From contig NZ_LUAX01000008.1 of the NCBI RefSeq assembly GCF_001695575.1, positions 186,001 through 250,000 of the forward strand: DNA of 64,000 nt, written 5' to 3'. The position numbers and the translations under genes are program-made. This stretch comes from Vibrio europaeus. Lineage in GTDB: Bacteria; Pseudomonadota; Gammaproteobacteria; Enterobacterales; Vibrionaceae. The notes below the pieces were generated by a model. The model worked only from the letters and a program-made list of their open reading frames with translations. It searched no databases and had not been told where the DNA came from. This document shows, piece after piece, positions 7,872 to 15,196 of this stretch; positions within the stretch are counted from its first letter, which is position 1, and each line of letters begins with the position of its first letter.

Positions 7872-9341
7872 ATGAGGGCAGCAGGTTTTGCTGGCCATTG
7901 CCATTTTGGGGGACACTTGGAATTTTTGTCTATATCAGGACCGTTTATTATTTTTGGTCTACTTGCAACATTATGTATCGTTCTCGCTCATCGCGTTATC
8001 CGCGAAAAAGAAACCACGTCGTTTTTTATGCAACGACTCAAACGAGAGCAGCAAAAACAGAAAGCGAAACATTTTTTCTGTGAGGAGAATAAACTCCCAA
8101 ACATCAATTACATTCAAGACAAGTTTTGCAAAATCTACGAGAGAAAAGAAAACATACAAAGTGTGATACATATTATCTGCGTAGGTCGTACTCCTGATTA
8201 CTACCGCTTTTTTGATCAGAGAACTGCTAATGCCATTAAATCGGAATTGCATAACACGTTGAGCAAAACACTTTCACCGAGCATTATTGGCTTGTTTGAA
8301 GACAAGTACATTGTGCTCATTTTTACGAAGAATTCCGTTTGGCAACATGAGCAAATCCTTGAGCAGCAGCAATTGCTGAAGCGTACTTTGCCTTCAGAAA
8401 AAACCATCAAAGGTAAAGTGCTTCCGTTTGAATATGCCATTGCCAGTATGGACATCTCTAGCAGAGATTTGCATCAGTCCAAAGACCGAATTTTCCGACG
8501 CATAGCCTTTGGTGTCTCTCAATCACTAAAACAGGCGGATGGGTTGTACATCTATCGTGATAAGGACTACAGCCTAAATTTGATGAAACGTGCCACGATA
8601 CACGCCTTGCATCAAGACGTTCGTCAGGGTGGGGATCAATTTGAGCTCTATCATCAACCGATATGCTATAGCTTAAACACTTCGCAAGTCTACGCTGCTG
8701 AGGTGCTATTGCGTTGGAAGCGGAGTGAGTATGGCGGTCCAGGGGTGTTTATGCCATTGGTCGCGCAAGAGCCTCCTCTGCACTACTCATTGACTTTAAT
8801 GATCATTAAGAAAGTCGTCAGTTTCATCAGTAACCCAGAGCACAATTTTCCCGATATCAGTATCAACATCAGTAACTCGGATCTGAGCATGATGGATTTC
8901 TATGCTGACGTGATGTCGGCCACTGAAAACTTCCCCGAGCTGCGCAGTAAGATTATTTTTGAGATTGTGGAATACTGCGATTTCTTTGAAAGAAAGCACA
9001 CCCGCGACAATCTCTTAGCGCTGAAACAAGCCGGCTTCCGATTTGCAATTGATGATTTTGGTAGTGGTTATTCAAATTTTGCCTTGTTGTCCAAAAAATA
9101 TTTCGACTTCATTAAGCTTGATAAGTCTCTGGTTAAAGACAGTGAAACCAACGTGACGGCCAGTGAAACACTGAAATTTATGGTTAAGTTGTGCGAGCGC
9201 ATTGGTGTTGGATTGATCATTGAAGGGGTCGAAGAAGCGTCACAGATGAAGTTCTTACCGAAGAAGTCTCACGTTTACCTACAAGGGTATTTGTTCTCGC
9301 GTCCTAAGAGGATGAAAGGTGACTTGACGCTAAATGTTTAA
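7872..9341 (+). CDS. Membrane-anchored EAL-domain c-di-GMP phosphodiesterase
   Basis: 489 residues. One membrane helix (about 20-38, GPFIIFGLLATLCIVLAHR) is followed by a region of about 190 residues without a recognised domain, then an EAL domain from about 235 to the end. Catalytic signatures are intact: EVLLRW for the EAL triplet, SINISNSDL, EIVEYCD, IDDFGSGYSNF, IKLDKSLV, IEGVEE and QGYLFSRP. This predicts hydrolysis of c-di-GMP to pGpG. No GGDEF domain is visible. The ATG has no strong ribosome site; an in-frame TTG at 7917 after GGGGGA is an alternative. It sits between ToxR-like modules and may be controlled by them. Confidence 0.85.
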   Translation: MRAAGFAGHCHFGGHLEFLSISGPFIIFGLLATLCIVLAHRVIREKETTSFFMQRLKREQQKQKAKHFFCEENKLPNINYIQDKFCKIYERKENIQSVIHIICVGRTPDYYRFFDQRTANAIKSELHNTLSKTLSPSIIGLFEDKYIVLIFTKNSVWQHEQILEQQQLLKRTLPSEKTIKGKVLPFEYAIASMDISSRDLHQSKDRIFRRIAFGVSQSLKQADGLYIYRDKDYSLNLMKRATIHALHQDVRQGGDQFELYHQPICYSLNTSQVYAAEVLLRWKRSEYGGPGVFMPLVAQEPPLHYSLTLMIIKKVVSFISNPEHNFPDISINISNSDLSMMDFYADVMSATENFPELRSKIIFEIVEYCDFFERKHTRDNLLALKQAGFRFAIDDFGSGYSNFALLSKKYFDFIKLDKSLVKDSETNVTASETLKFMVKLCERIGVGLIIEGVEEASQMKFLPKKSHVYLQGYLFSRPKRMKGDLTLNV

Positions 9342-9471
9342 GGAAGAATAGCGCTTAACAAGATTTGCCCGTTTTGGCGCAGAGAGTCGCAGTGATGCGT
9401 CATTCACGCTGAGCAAGCTGACGTCTTCAGGGAGGGAGGGCGTCGTCGGCTATTGTAGATAGGTAATTAAT

Positions 9472-10296
9472 TTGAATGTACAGATACGATCGCAGTGCAA
9501 TGCGCTTTGGCAGTTGTACCCGTTTGCCAGAGAACAATTGGTCAACGTAAAAACGCGACAAGCTACCAAGCTGAAGGGACCGGACTGCAGAGTCTTGGAA
9601 GTTTTGATTGAAAATAAAGGACAAGTGGTGTCCAAACGAGAGATCCTCAAATCAGCCTGGGGCGAGCGAGTGGTTTCTGATGCCAGTTTGACGCAGAGCA
9701 TTGCGCAGATAAGGTTAGCGTTGGGGGACAACGGGAAGGAGCAAAAATACATCAAAACGTTGCCCTCTCAGGGCTACTTACTGTACGACAATGTCGTGGA
9801 AATGGCGGACTCTGAGTGGGAGATTGAGCCCGGTGCATCGGATGGAGAAGGCGAACATGTTCTCCGGCCGAGTGTGCACAATCTGCCCCAACTCTCTGTA
9901 AGATCCCCCACCTTTAACAGGAAAGTAAAGTGGCTATTGTTACTTTTGTTGATGATGTTGTTTGTGGCGCAACTGAGTGGGATCATCAATCGATTAAGCT
10001 TCGATTGGAACCTCCAAGTTGATGATTGGGTAAATGTTAAAAGGGCGTCGGTAAATTTTCTGTACCAACGAGAGCCAGCGAGCGAAAAACTATATCATTA
10101 TTTAAGTTCGGAAAAGCGATTAACGGGCTACCAACAACCCCTTGATTTGGTGATTTCTACCGGAGTAAGTAATTACTACGTATCCTGTCTCTATCTTAAT
10201 GACCACACGGGCGCCGATGACGTAAAGAATTTTACTTTTTCATTGCAGGAAAGCTTTTACTTTATCGGAGGGATGATCAATGACCTCTGTCGATAA
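9472..10296 (+). CDS. ToxR-like membrane-bound winged-helix regulator (pair C)
   Basis: 274 residues, starting at a TTG that lines up with the TTG of its paralogue at 29622: both encode LWQLYP beginning at residue 12. The winged-helix domain (about 10-105) contains RVLEVLIENKGQVVSKREI, IAQIRLALGDNGKEQKYIK and PSQGYLL. The linker is acidic, a membrane helix lies at about 150-170 (WLLLLLLMMLFVAQL), and the periplasmic domain ends with the YYVSCLY and NDLCR cysteines. The gene overlaps the partner gene by 17 bases. A thiol peroxidase gene follows, which suggests a redox or envelope-stress signal (inference). Confidence 0.84.
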   Translation: MNVQIRSQCNALWQLYPFAREQLVNVKTRQATKLKGPDCRVLEVLIENKGQVVSKREILKSAWGERVVSDASLTQSIAQIRLALGDNGKEQKYIKTLPSQGYLLYDNVVEMADSEWEIEPGASDGEGEHVLRPSVHNLPQLSVRSPTFNRKVKWLLLLLLMMLFVAQLSGIINRLSFDWNLQVDDWVNVKRASVNFLYQREPASEKLYHYLSSEKRLTGYQQPLDLVISTGVSNYYVSCLYLNDHTGADDVKNFTFSLQESFYFIGGMINDLCR

Positions 10297-10768
10297 GTGG
10301 CTAAAGCGCCTCGCACTTATGGTCACTATGACTGCGCTGGTTAATGCAGGATTAAAATATCGAGACGTTCCTCCCTTTATGAAAGGGGCGAACACCCACC
10401 TTTACTACAGTAATAATGTTAACGTCAAAATGAACGGTGATGTGACTTTTTATGAAGACTATCATACGTTGTTTTATCGCCTATTTTTCAACAAACGCTC
10501 GTTTTCTAGTCGATCTATCTATGGCGAGGATCGCGATTTGTACTTCAGCTATTATGCGGATTTTTACAGCAACAACCTGATGCTGTTTTCTGACTTCTCG
10601 ATGCCAGAAGGCCTAGTCGCGGAGAACAATTATATAGAGGTCGAAGCGCATGCGCTTCGGCGTTTGAGTAATGAAGTTATTCAAGTTATCTACAGTAATG
10701 CGCGCGTCCTATGTTACACCAAACTGCTAGAAGGTGGCGTAAAGTGTATGCTCCGAAGAAAAGCATAA
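10280..10768 (+). CDS. Membrane-anchored partner of ToxR-like regulator (pair C)
   Basis: 162 residues: one N-terminal membrane helix (LALMVTMTALVNAGL), then a periplasmic domain. It is clearly paralogous to the protein at 30421-30906 (shared EDYHT, RLFFN, YFSY, VEAHA-RRL and CYTKLLEGGVKC). The C-terminal cysteine pair Cys-x(10)-Cys is conserved between the two. Translation is coupled to the regulator by overlap. It probably forms the sensory complex with the regulator's periplasmic domain; the ligand is unknown. Confidence 0.7.
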   Translation: MTSVDKWLKRLALMVTMTALVNAGLKYRDVPPFMKGANTHLYYSNNVNVKMNGDVTFYEDYHTLFYRLFFNKRSFSSRSIYGEDRDLYFSYYADFYSNNLMLFSDFSMPEGLVAENNYIEVEAHALRRLSNEVIQVIYSNARVLCYTKLLEGGVKCMLRRKA

Positions 10769-10822
10769 TTGGCTTTTAATCAATACCTTATTGACTAACT
10801 CTGTCTGATTCACAAATGTTTA

Positions 10823-10845
10823 GATTAGTTCATTTGTCGATGAAC
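10823..10845 (+). promoter_or_regulatory. Operator-like inverted repeat upstream of first thiol peroxidase gene
   Basis: Contains GATTAGTTCA and the inverted repeat GTTCAT-TTGTCG-ATGAAC, about 85 bases before the tpx ATG. The same GATTAGTTCA string occurs in the corresponding place before the second tpx (31122-31144). A shared regulator site is inferred. Confidence 0.4.
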
Positions 10846-10928
10846 GGCGTTTTTGGAACAGTGCGGGCTTCGTTCGTTTTCTTTTGACGGCGAAGACAAA
10901 ACTAAAAAACTAAAAACGAGAGGTAATC

Positions 10929-11429
10929 ATGTTAGTCACTTTCTTAGGTAATCCAGTTCAACTGGCTGGTGAGTTTGTTACTGCTGGACAAATGGCACCG
11001 AATTTCACTCTTTGCGATAAGGAGTTGAACGATTTTGGGTTAGAAAGATTTAAAGGGAAACGCATCATTCTCAATATCTTCCCAAGTGTGGATACGCCAA
11101 CGTGTGCAAACAGTGTACGTGCGTTTAATACCGTAGCCGATTCACTGCAAGGTGCAGAAGTGGTTTGCGTTTCTGCGGATTTACCGTTTGCGCTTGCTCG
11201 TTTCGTTGATGAAGAGAAGCTCAGCAATGTCGTGATTGCATCGTGTTTTCGCTCGCCGACATTTGCCGCTGACTACGGTGTTGCGCTCAGTGAGGGGGCT
11301 TTGAGAGGCCTGACGTCACGTGCTGTTGTGGTTTTGGATGAAGAAGGTCACATCTTGCACGCTGAATTGGTTAAGGAAATCAGCGAAGAGCCGGATTATT
11401 CTGCCGCCGTACGCGCTATTCAGGGATAA
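10929..11429 (+). CDS. tpx: Thiol peroxidase (Tpx family peroxiredoxin)
   Basis: 166 residues, cytoplasmic, with the Tpx pattern from FLGNPV at the N terminus to RAVVVLDEEGHI near the C terminus. The peroxidatic cysteine is Cys59 in VDTPTC. Cys80 sits in VVCVSADLPF. In E. coli Tpx the resolving cysteine lies in the RFC motif shortly after; here that position is Val93 (RFVDEE), while a new cysteine appears at 106 (IASCFRS). The resolving partner may therefore have moved. The start is secure: GAGAGGTAATC precedes the ATG, the same leader as in the second copy. It lies 160 bases after the regulator/partner pair and probably has its own promoter. Confidence 0.9.
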   Translation: MLVTFLGNPVQLAGEFVTAGQMAPNFTLCDKELNDFGLERFKGKRIILNIFPSVDTPTCANSVRAFNTVADSLQGAEVVCVSADLPFALARFVDEEKLSNVVIASCFRSPTFAADYGVALSEGALRGLTSRAVVVLDEEGHILHAELVKEISEEPDYSAAVRAIQG

Positions 11430-11663
11430 GTCACTTAAGTTTTGACCGGCTAGCTAACTCACTGCGTAGCGACTGACTGGTCAACCTGCTCTCTTCAGAT
11501 GACCTGACTGGAGAGAGCCTTCCCCTTTATTTCCCTACTGTGTTGGCTCGTTGATTTGTTGATAAGTTAACTTAGTCGTTGGTTCTGCTGCTGTGCCGTG
11601 GACCCATGATCGTGCGCGGTTCGAGGCCAATCAAGACAGAGGCGTTACCCCATGTTTTGTTCG

Positions 11664-11691
11664 GATAAAATGCCCGGCAATGCGCCGGGCA
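11664..11691 (-). terminator. Rho-independent terminator after aldehyde dehydrogenase gene
   Basis: On the minus strand a perfect 8-bp stem (TGCCCGGC, 5-base loop, GCCGGGCA) is followed by TTTTATCC. It lies just beyond the stop of the leftward aldehyde dehydrogenase gene. Confidence 0.8.
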
Positions 11692-11710
11692 AGTGGGGGG
11701 TGCGAGCTCG

Positions 11711-13216
11711 TTAGAAGAAACCCAGCGGATTGACGCTATAACTGACAATCATGTTCTTGGTATTTTGGTAATGACCCAGCATCATTTTGTGTGTCTCGCG
11801 ACCAATACCTGATTTTTTGTACCCGCCAAACGCAGCGTGGGCTGGGTAAGCATGGTAGCAGTTGACCCAGACACGACCCGCTTCGATTTGACGAGCCATA
11901 TGATATGCAGTGTTGTTGTCTCTAGTCCAGATCCCTGCCCCTAAACCGTATTCGGTGGCGTTAGCGATCTCAAGTGCCTCGTCTACCGTTTTGAATGTGG
12001 TAACCGCAACGACCGGGCCAAAAATTTCTTCTTGGAAAATTCGCATCTCGTTGCTGCCTTTTAGCAGTGTCGGTTCGATGAAGTAACCATTTTCCTCGTG
12101 ACTGTTACCACCGACCAGTAGCTCTGCCCCTTCATCTAACCCAAGTTGAATATAACCGCGAATCTTGTTGAACTGCTCTTGTGACACTTGGGAACCAACT
12201 TGAGTGTCGGTATCTAATGGGTTGCCTTGAACAATGGTCTTCATTCGTTCGATAAGTTTCGCCATAAAGCGATCATAAATCGACTCTTGAATTAATAAAC
12301 GAGAAGGGCAGGTGCATACTTCACCTTGGTTGAAAAACGCAAGGAGGACACCTTCAACACATTTATCGACATAGCTGTCTTCGTGATCAAAAATATCAGC
12401 CATGAAGATGTTTGGTGACTTGCCGCCTAGTTCAACTGTTGATGGGATCAAGTTGTCTGCCGCACATTTGAGCACCTGTTGGCCGACTTCGGTTGAACCT
12501 GTAAATGCAATCTTAGCAATACGTTTGTGTGTTGCCAGTGCTTGACCTGCATCAGCACCAAAGCCGTTGACAACATTGATAACGCCGGCAGGAAGCAAAT
12601 CGTCTAGCAGTTCCATCATTACTAGGATGGAGGCCGGTGTTTGTTCAGCGGGTTTTAACACCACACAGCAACCTGAAGCCAACGCCGGAGCCAATTTCCA
12701 CGCTGCCATTAACAACGGGAAATTCCACGGGATGATTTGACCCACTACCCCAATAGGTTCAGGAAAATGGTAAGTGGTCGTTTGATTGTCTAGTTCAGCG
12801 GCTGTGCCTTCTTGAGCTCGAATACAACCTGCAAAGTAGCGAAAATGATCCACCACTAACGGCAAATCAGCGGCTAAGGTCTCGCGAACAGGTTTACCAT
12901 TGTCCCAAGTTTCCGCCACGGCCAGCATTTCGCTGTTGGCTTCAATGCGATCAGCAATTTTTAGTAGCAGGTTTGAGCGTTCTGTAACGGAAGTTTTAGA
13001 CCACGTTGCCAGTGCTTTGTGCGCAACGTCTACAGCGAGGTCGACGTCTTCTTTCGTCGACGCAGGGACTTGACAAAACTCTCGGTTATCCACTGGTGAA
13101 GTGTTTGAAAAATATTGCTCTTTGACAGGGGATACCCATTCCCCACCTATATAGTTGAGGTACTTTTTCTTAAAATGAATAATAGCACCATCTGTATTTG
13201 GCTTTGCGTATAACAT
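11711..13216 (-). CDS. NAD(P)-dependent aldehyde dehydrogenase (AldB/ExaC type)
   Basis: 501 residues, full length for the ALDH superfamily. It oxidises aldehydes such as acetaldehyde to acids in the cytoplasm. Visible motifs are the cofactor-binding PWNFPLLMAAWKLAPAL, the FTGSTEVGQ turn, the general-base glutamate in VELGGKSPN and the nucleophile cysteine in FFNQGEVCTCPSR. The ATG at 13216 was chosen because GAGGG stands 8 bases before it; the longer frame adds only five residues. A terminator follows. It appears to be a single-gene unit. Confidence 0.92.
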   Translation of the reverse strand: MLYAKPNTDGAIIHFKKKYLNYIGGEWVSPVKEQYFSNTSPVDNREFCQVPASTKEDVDLAVDVAHKALATWSKTSVTERSNLLLKIADRIEANSEMLAVAETWDNGKPVRETLAADLPLVVDHFRYFAGCIRAQEGTAAELDNQTTTYHFPEPIGVVGQIIPWNFPLLMAAWKLAPALASGCCVVLKPAEQTPASILVMMELLDDLLPAGVINVVNGFGADAGQALATHKRIAKIAFTGSTEVGQQVLKCAADNLIPSTVELGGKSPNIFMADIFDHEDSYVDKCVEGVLLAFFNQGEVCTCPSRLLIQESIYDRFMAKLIERMKTIVQGNPLDTDTQVGSQVSQEQFNKIRGYIQLGLDEGAELLVGGNSHEENGYFIEPTLLKGSNEMRIFQEEIFGPVVAVTTFKTVDEALEIANATEYGLGAGIWTRDNNTAYHMARQIEAGRVWVNCYHAYPAHAAFGGYKKSGIGRETHKMMLGHYQNTKNMIVSYSVNPLGFF

Positions 13217-13231
13217 TATGCTTACCCTCAA

Positions 13232-13560
13232 ATTTATCGGATTTAAATTCCGTAGAAAATTATCCAGTATTTGTTAGGCAATAAAATATTAAACCTGTTT
13301 TATACATGCTTTTAGTGGATTTTAAGTCCATATAAAACAATGACATAAATGAATTTTAATTTATTAAAGTCTGAATTGATATTGATATATGTCTCATTTG
13401 TACTGACAAGGTAAGCCGTATTTTTTCGTTATTTTTGTTTGTTTTTGGAAGCAGTGTTTTCATATTTTAATCTGGTGTCCTAAACGGCTGGCTATATTGT
13501 CCGATGTCATTGGTCGGTCTGGGTTATGCTCGTCATAATAATTAAATACGAGAGATAATA
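13232..13560. promoter_or_regulatory. AT-rich divergent promoter region
   Basis: 329 bases between the leftward aldehyde dehydrogenase gene and the rightward outer-membrane protein gene. It is strongly AT-rich from about 13260 to 13450 and has no reading frame. It presumably carries both promoters, but no unambiguous -35/-10 pair or operator could be picked out. Confidence 0.35.
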
Positions 13561-14145
13561 ATGAAAACACGTGCAACAACACTATTAATTTCCCTATTAG
13601 TAGGCGTAGGAAATATCATGCCAGTACACGCCAATGAGCGGCTGAATGGTATTTACCTCGGAGTGGACTATCTTCAAGCTAGCTTTCTCGATCTGCCTTC
13701 GGCGCAGAAAGAAGAAGACGCGGGATATGCGATTCAAGTGGGTTACGTGTTTCCTTCCTCGAGTGCCTTCAAGCATGGTGTTGAACTCGAGTATTTTGAT
13801 GCGGGAAGTGTAAAATATACGTTCCCTGCATTGAACATCATTGGCTCCGGGAACATTGAAATTACGGGTGTGAGTTTGAATTATAAGCCGAAGTATTACA
13901 TTGATCGCTTCTATCTGTCCGCCCAAGTAGGTTATACGAGGTTGGACGCAAAAGGCAGTGCCTCATACACCATCAATGGACAAACTTTTCAGCAAGATTT
14001 TTCAAACAAAGTGGATGACTCTGGCTTAACATTTGGCGGTGAGCTGGGCTTTGATGTTACTCAGCAACTGGCGATTAAAGGGGGATATCGTGTCCTTGAA
14101 GAGGACACCAATGCTCTGTATGCCGGAGTGGCGCTTCGTTTTTAG
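13561..14145 (+). CDS. Outer-membrane beta-barrel protein (OmpA-like fold)
   Basis: 194 residues. A signal peptide of about 24 residues ends at PVHA before NERLNG. The mature part alternates hydrophobic and polar residues in strand-like pairs (GIYLGVDYLQASF, FKHGVELEYFD, ITGVSLNYKP, FYLSAQVGYTRLD, LTFGGELGFD, LAIKGGYRVLE) and ends with a terminal Phe (YAGVALRF), the signal for barrel insertion. Eight strands fit the small OmpA-like family. Function is unknown; such proteins are often stress- or ToxR-regulated in vibrios. A GAGAG ribosome site precedes the ATG. Confidence 0.78.
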   Translation: MKTRATTLLISLLVGVGNIMPVHANERLNGIYLGVDYLQASFLDLPSAQKEEDAGYAIQVGYVFPSSSAFKHGVELEYFDAGSVKYTFPALNIIGSGNIEITGVSLNYKPKYYIDRFYLSAQVGYTRLDAKGSASYTINGQTFQQDFSNKVDDSGLTFGGELGFDVTQQLAIKGGYRVLEEDTNALYAGVALRF

Positions 14146-14432
14146 TCTGCAACCCCACAGAATAAAACAGGCTTGAATTCAAACAGCGAACGCGGCCCGA
14201 TCAAGAACCAAATGCAGCGATTTGCATAAATTCAAAGCTGAGCTTGATGTCACAATCTATTGATGTCGACTTAAATGATGTGGAACAACGTCCTACACAC
14301 CGCTGTCTTTTTGCAACGGTGTCGCCATTATGGGATTGGTGAGACGGTATGTTAACAAAGCAGTTCTTAGGGTTGCGTTGTAGTGCCGTCTGACCCCCAG
14401 TCCTCTCTGCCTGAAAGACAAGGTCAACATCT

Positions 14433-15044
14433 ATGTTTAAAAAACTCATTCCGTTTATGTTCATGCTTCCCCTGACGAGTCAGGCGTCCAGTGAAATCGT
14501 GGATAATTTCTCACATATCGGATTTGGCTATAAGGGCGCTAATTTTCATTCAGGGGCGCTGAAACCTTACCTGAACAACCAGTATGACAACCAAGAGACA
14601 AAAACGTTAGGGGGGCTTTATTTGGATGTAAGTGCTCAACTGTTTGACAGCGTCTTTGTGGAAGGAAATGCGGATTTTCTCACTCGATTCAGTTCCGAGG
14701 TGGATGCGTGGCAAGCTGGCGGTGGCGTCATTGGTCGTTTTGGGGGCGCTGTTGCCGGCTCTGTGTCGTGTGGAGCCGTTAATTACCGTGCGGACAGTGA
14801 TTATAGCCCATCTTTTTCTGAGCGCGGAACTTACTGCAAAGCCATGCTTAGAAAGCAGATCGCGCGTCATTGGTTACTTGGGATCTCCTATCAACGAGAT
14901 TTTTTGGCTCTCGACAGAGACGAATTTAAGGTCGATAACGTTTTTCAGTTTGGTTCTGTGTTTGGTCTGGTTGCTGGGTTCGAGTATGCCAAGCGTGATG
15001 CTGCAGAGGTCGGTTACGAACTGGGTCTTCAGTTCTCGTTCTAG
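14433..15044 (+). CDS. Outer-membrane beta-barrel protein, unknown function
   Basis: 203 residues with a short signal peptide (MFKKLIPFMFMLPLTSQA) and strand-like segments ending in a terminal Phe (LGLQFSF). Two cysteines (SVSCGAVNY, GTYCKAM) about 28 residues apart could form a disulfide in a loop. It is unrelated by eye to the preceding barrel protein apart from architecture. AAGGT stands 8 bases before the ATG. A 287-bp gap separates it from the upstream gene, so it probably has its own promoter. Confidence 0.68.
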   Translation: MFKKLIPFMFMLPLTSQASSEIVDNFSHIGFGYKGANFHSGALKPYLNNQYDNQETKTLGGLYLDVSAQLFDSVFVEGNADFLTRFSSEVDAWQAGGGVIGRFGGAVAGSVSCGAVNYRADSDYSPSFSERGTYCKAMLRKQIARHWLLGISYQRDFLALDRDEFKVDNVFQFGSVFGLVAGFEYAKRDAAEVGYELGLQFSF

Positions 15045-15196
15045 CGCGTCGTAGCCGTTCACCATCTAGGGTAACGACTCATACTGATCGTGTTCACGTT
15101 ATTGAAATATAAAATGAATATCCAGTCTGTTTAAAAATAAACAAACATAAAAAGTCTACGCTTTAATGGAGAATAATCTCTATTGGAGTGCCGTCA

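Noticed and set aside
7888..8166. Two alternative frames at the start of the EAL gene that read like a membrane helix, suggesting a frameshift
   Set aside because: The annotated frame itself has a good membrane helix and runs without interruption into the EAL domain. The alternatives lack any downstream match.
11430..11530. Imperfect hairpin after the first tpx gene as a terminator
   Set aside because: The arms around 11490-11520 have mismatches and are followed by CCCCTTTATTT rather than a T-run; too weak to list.
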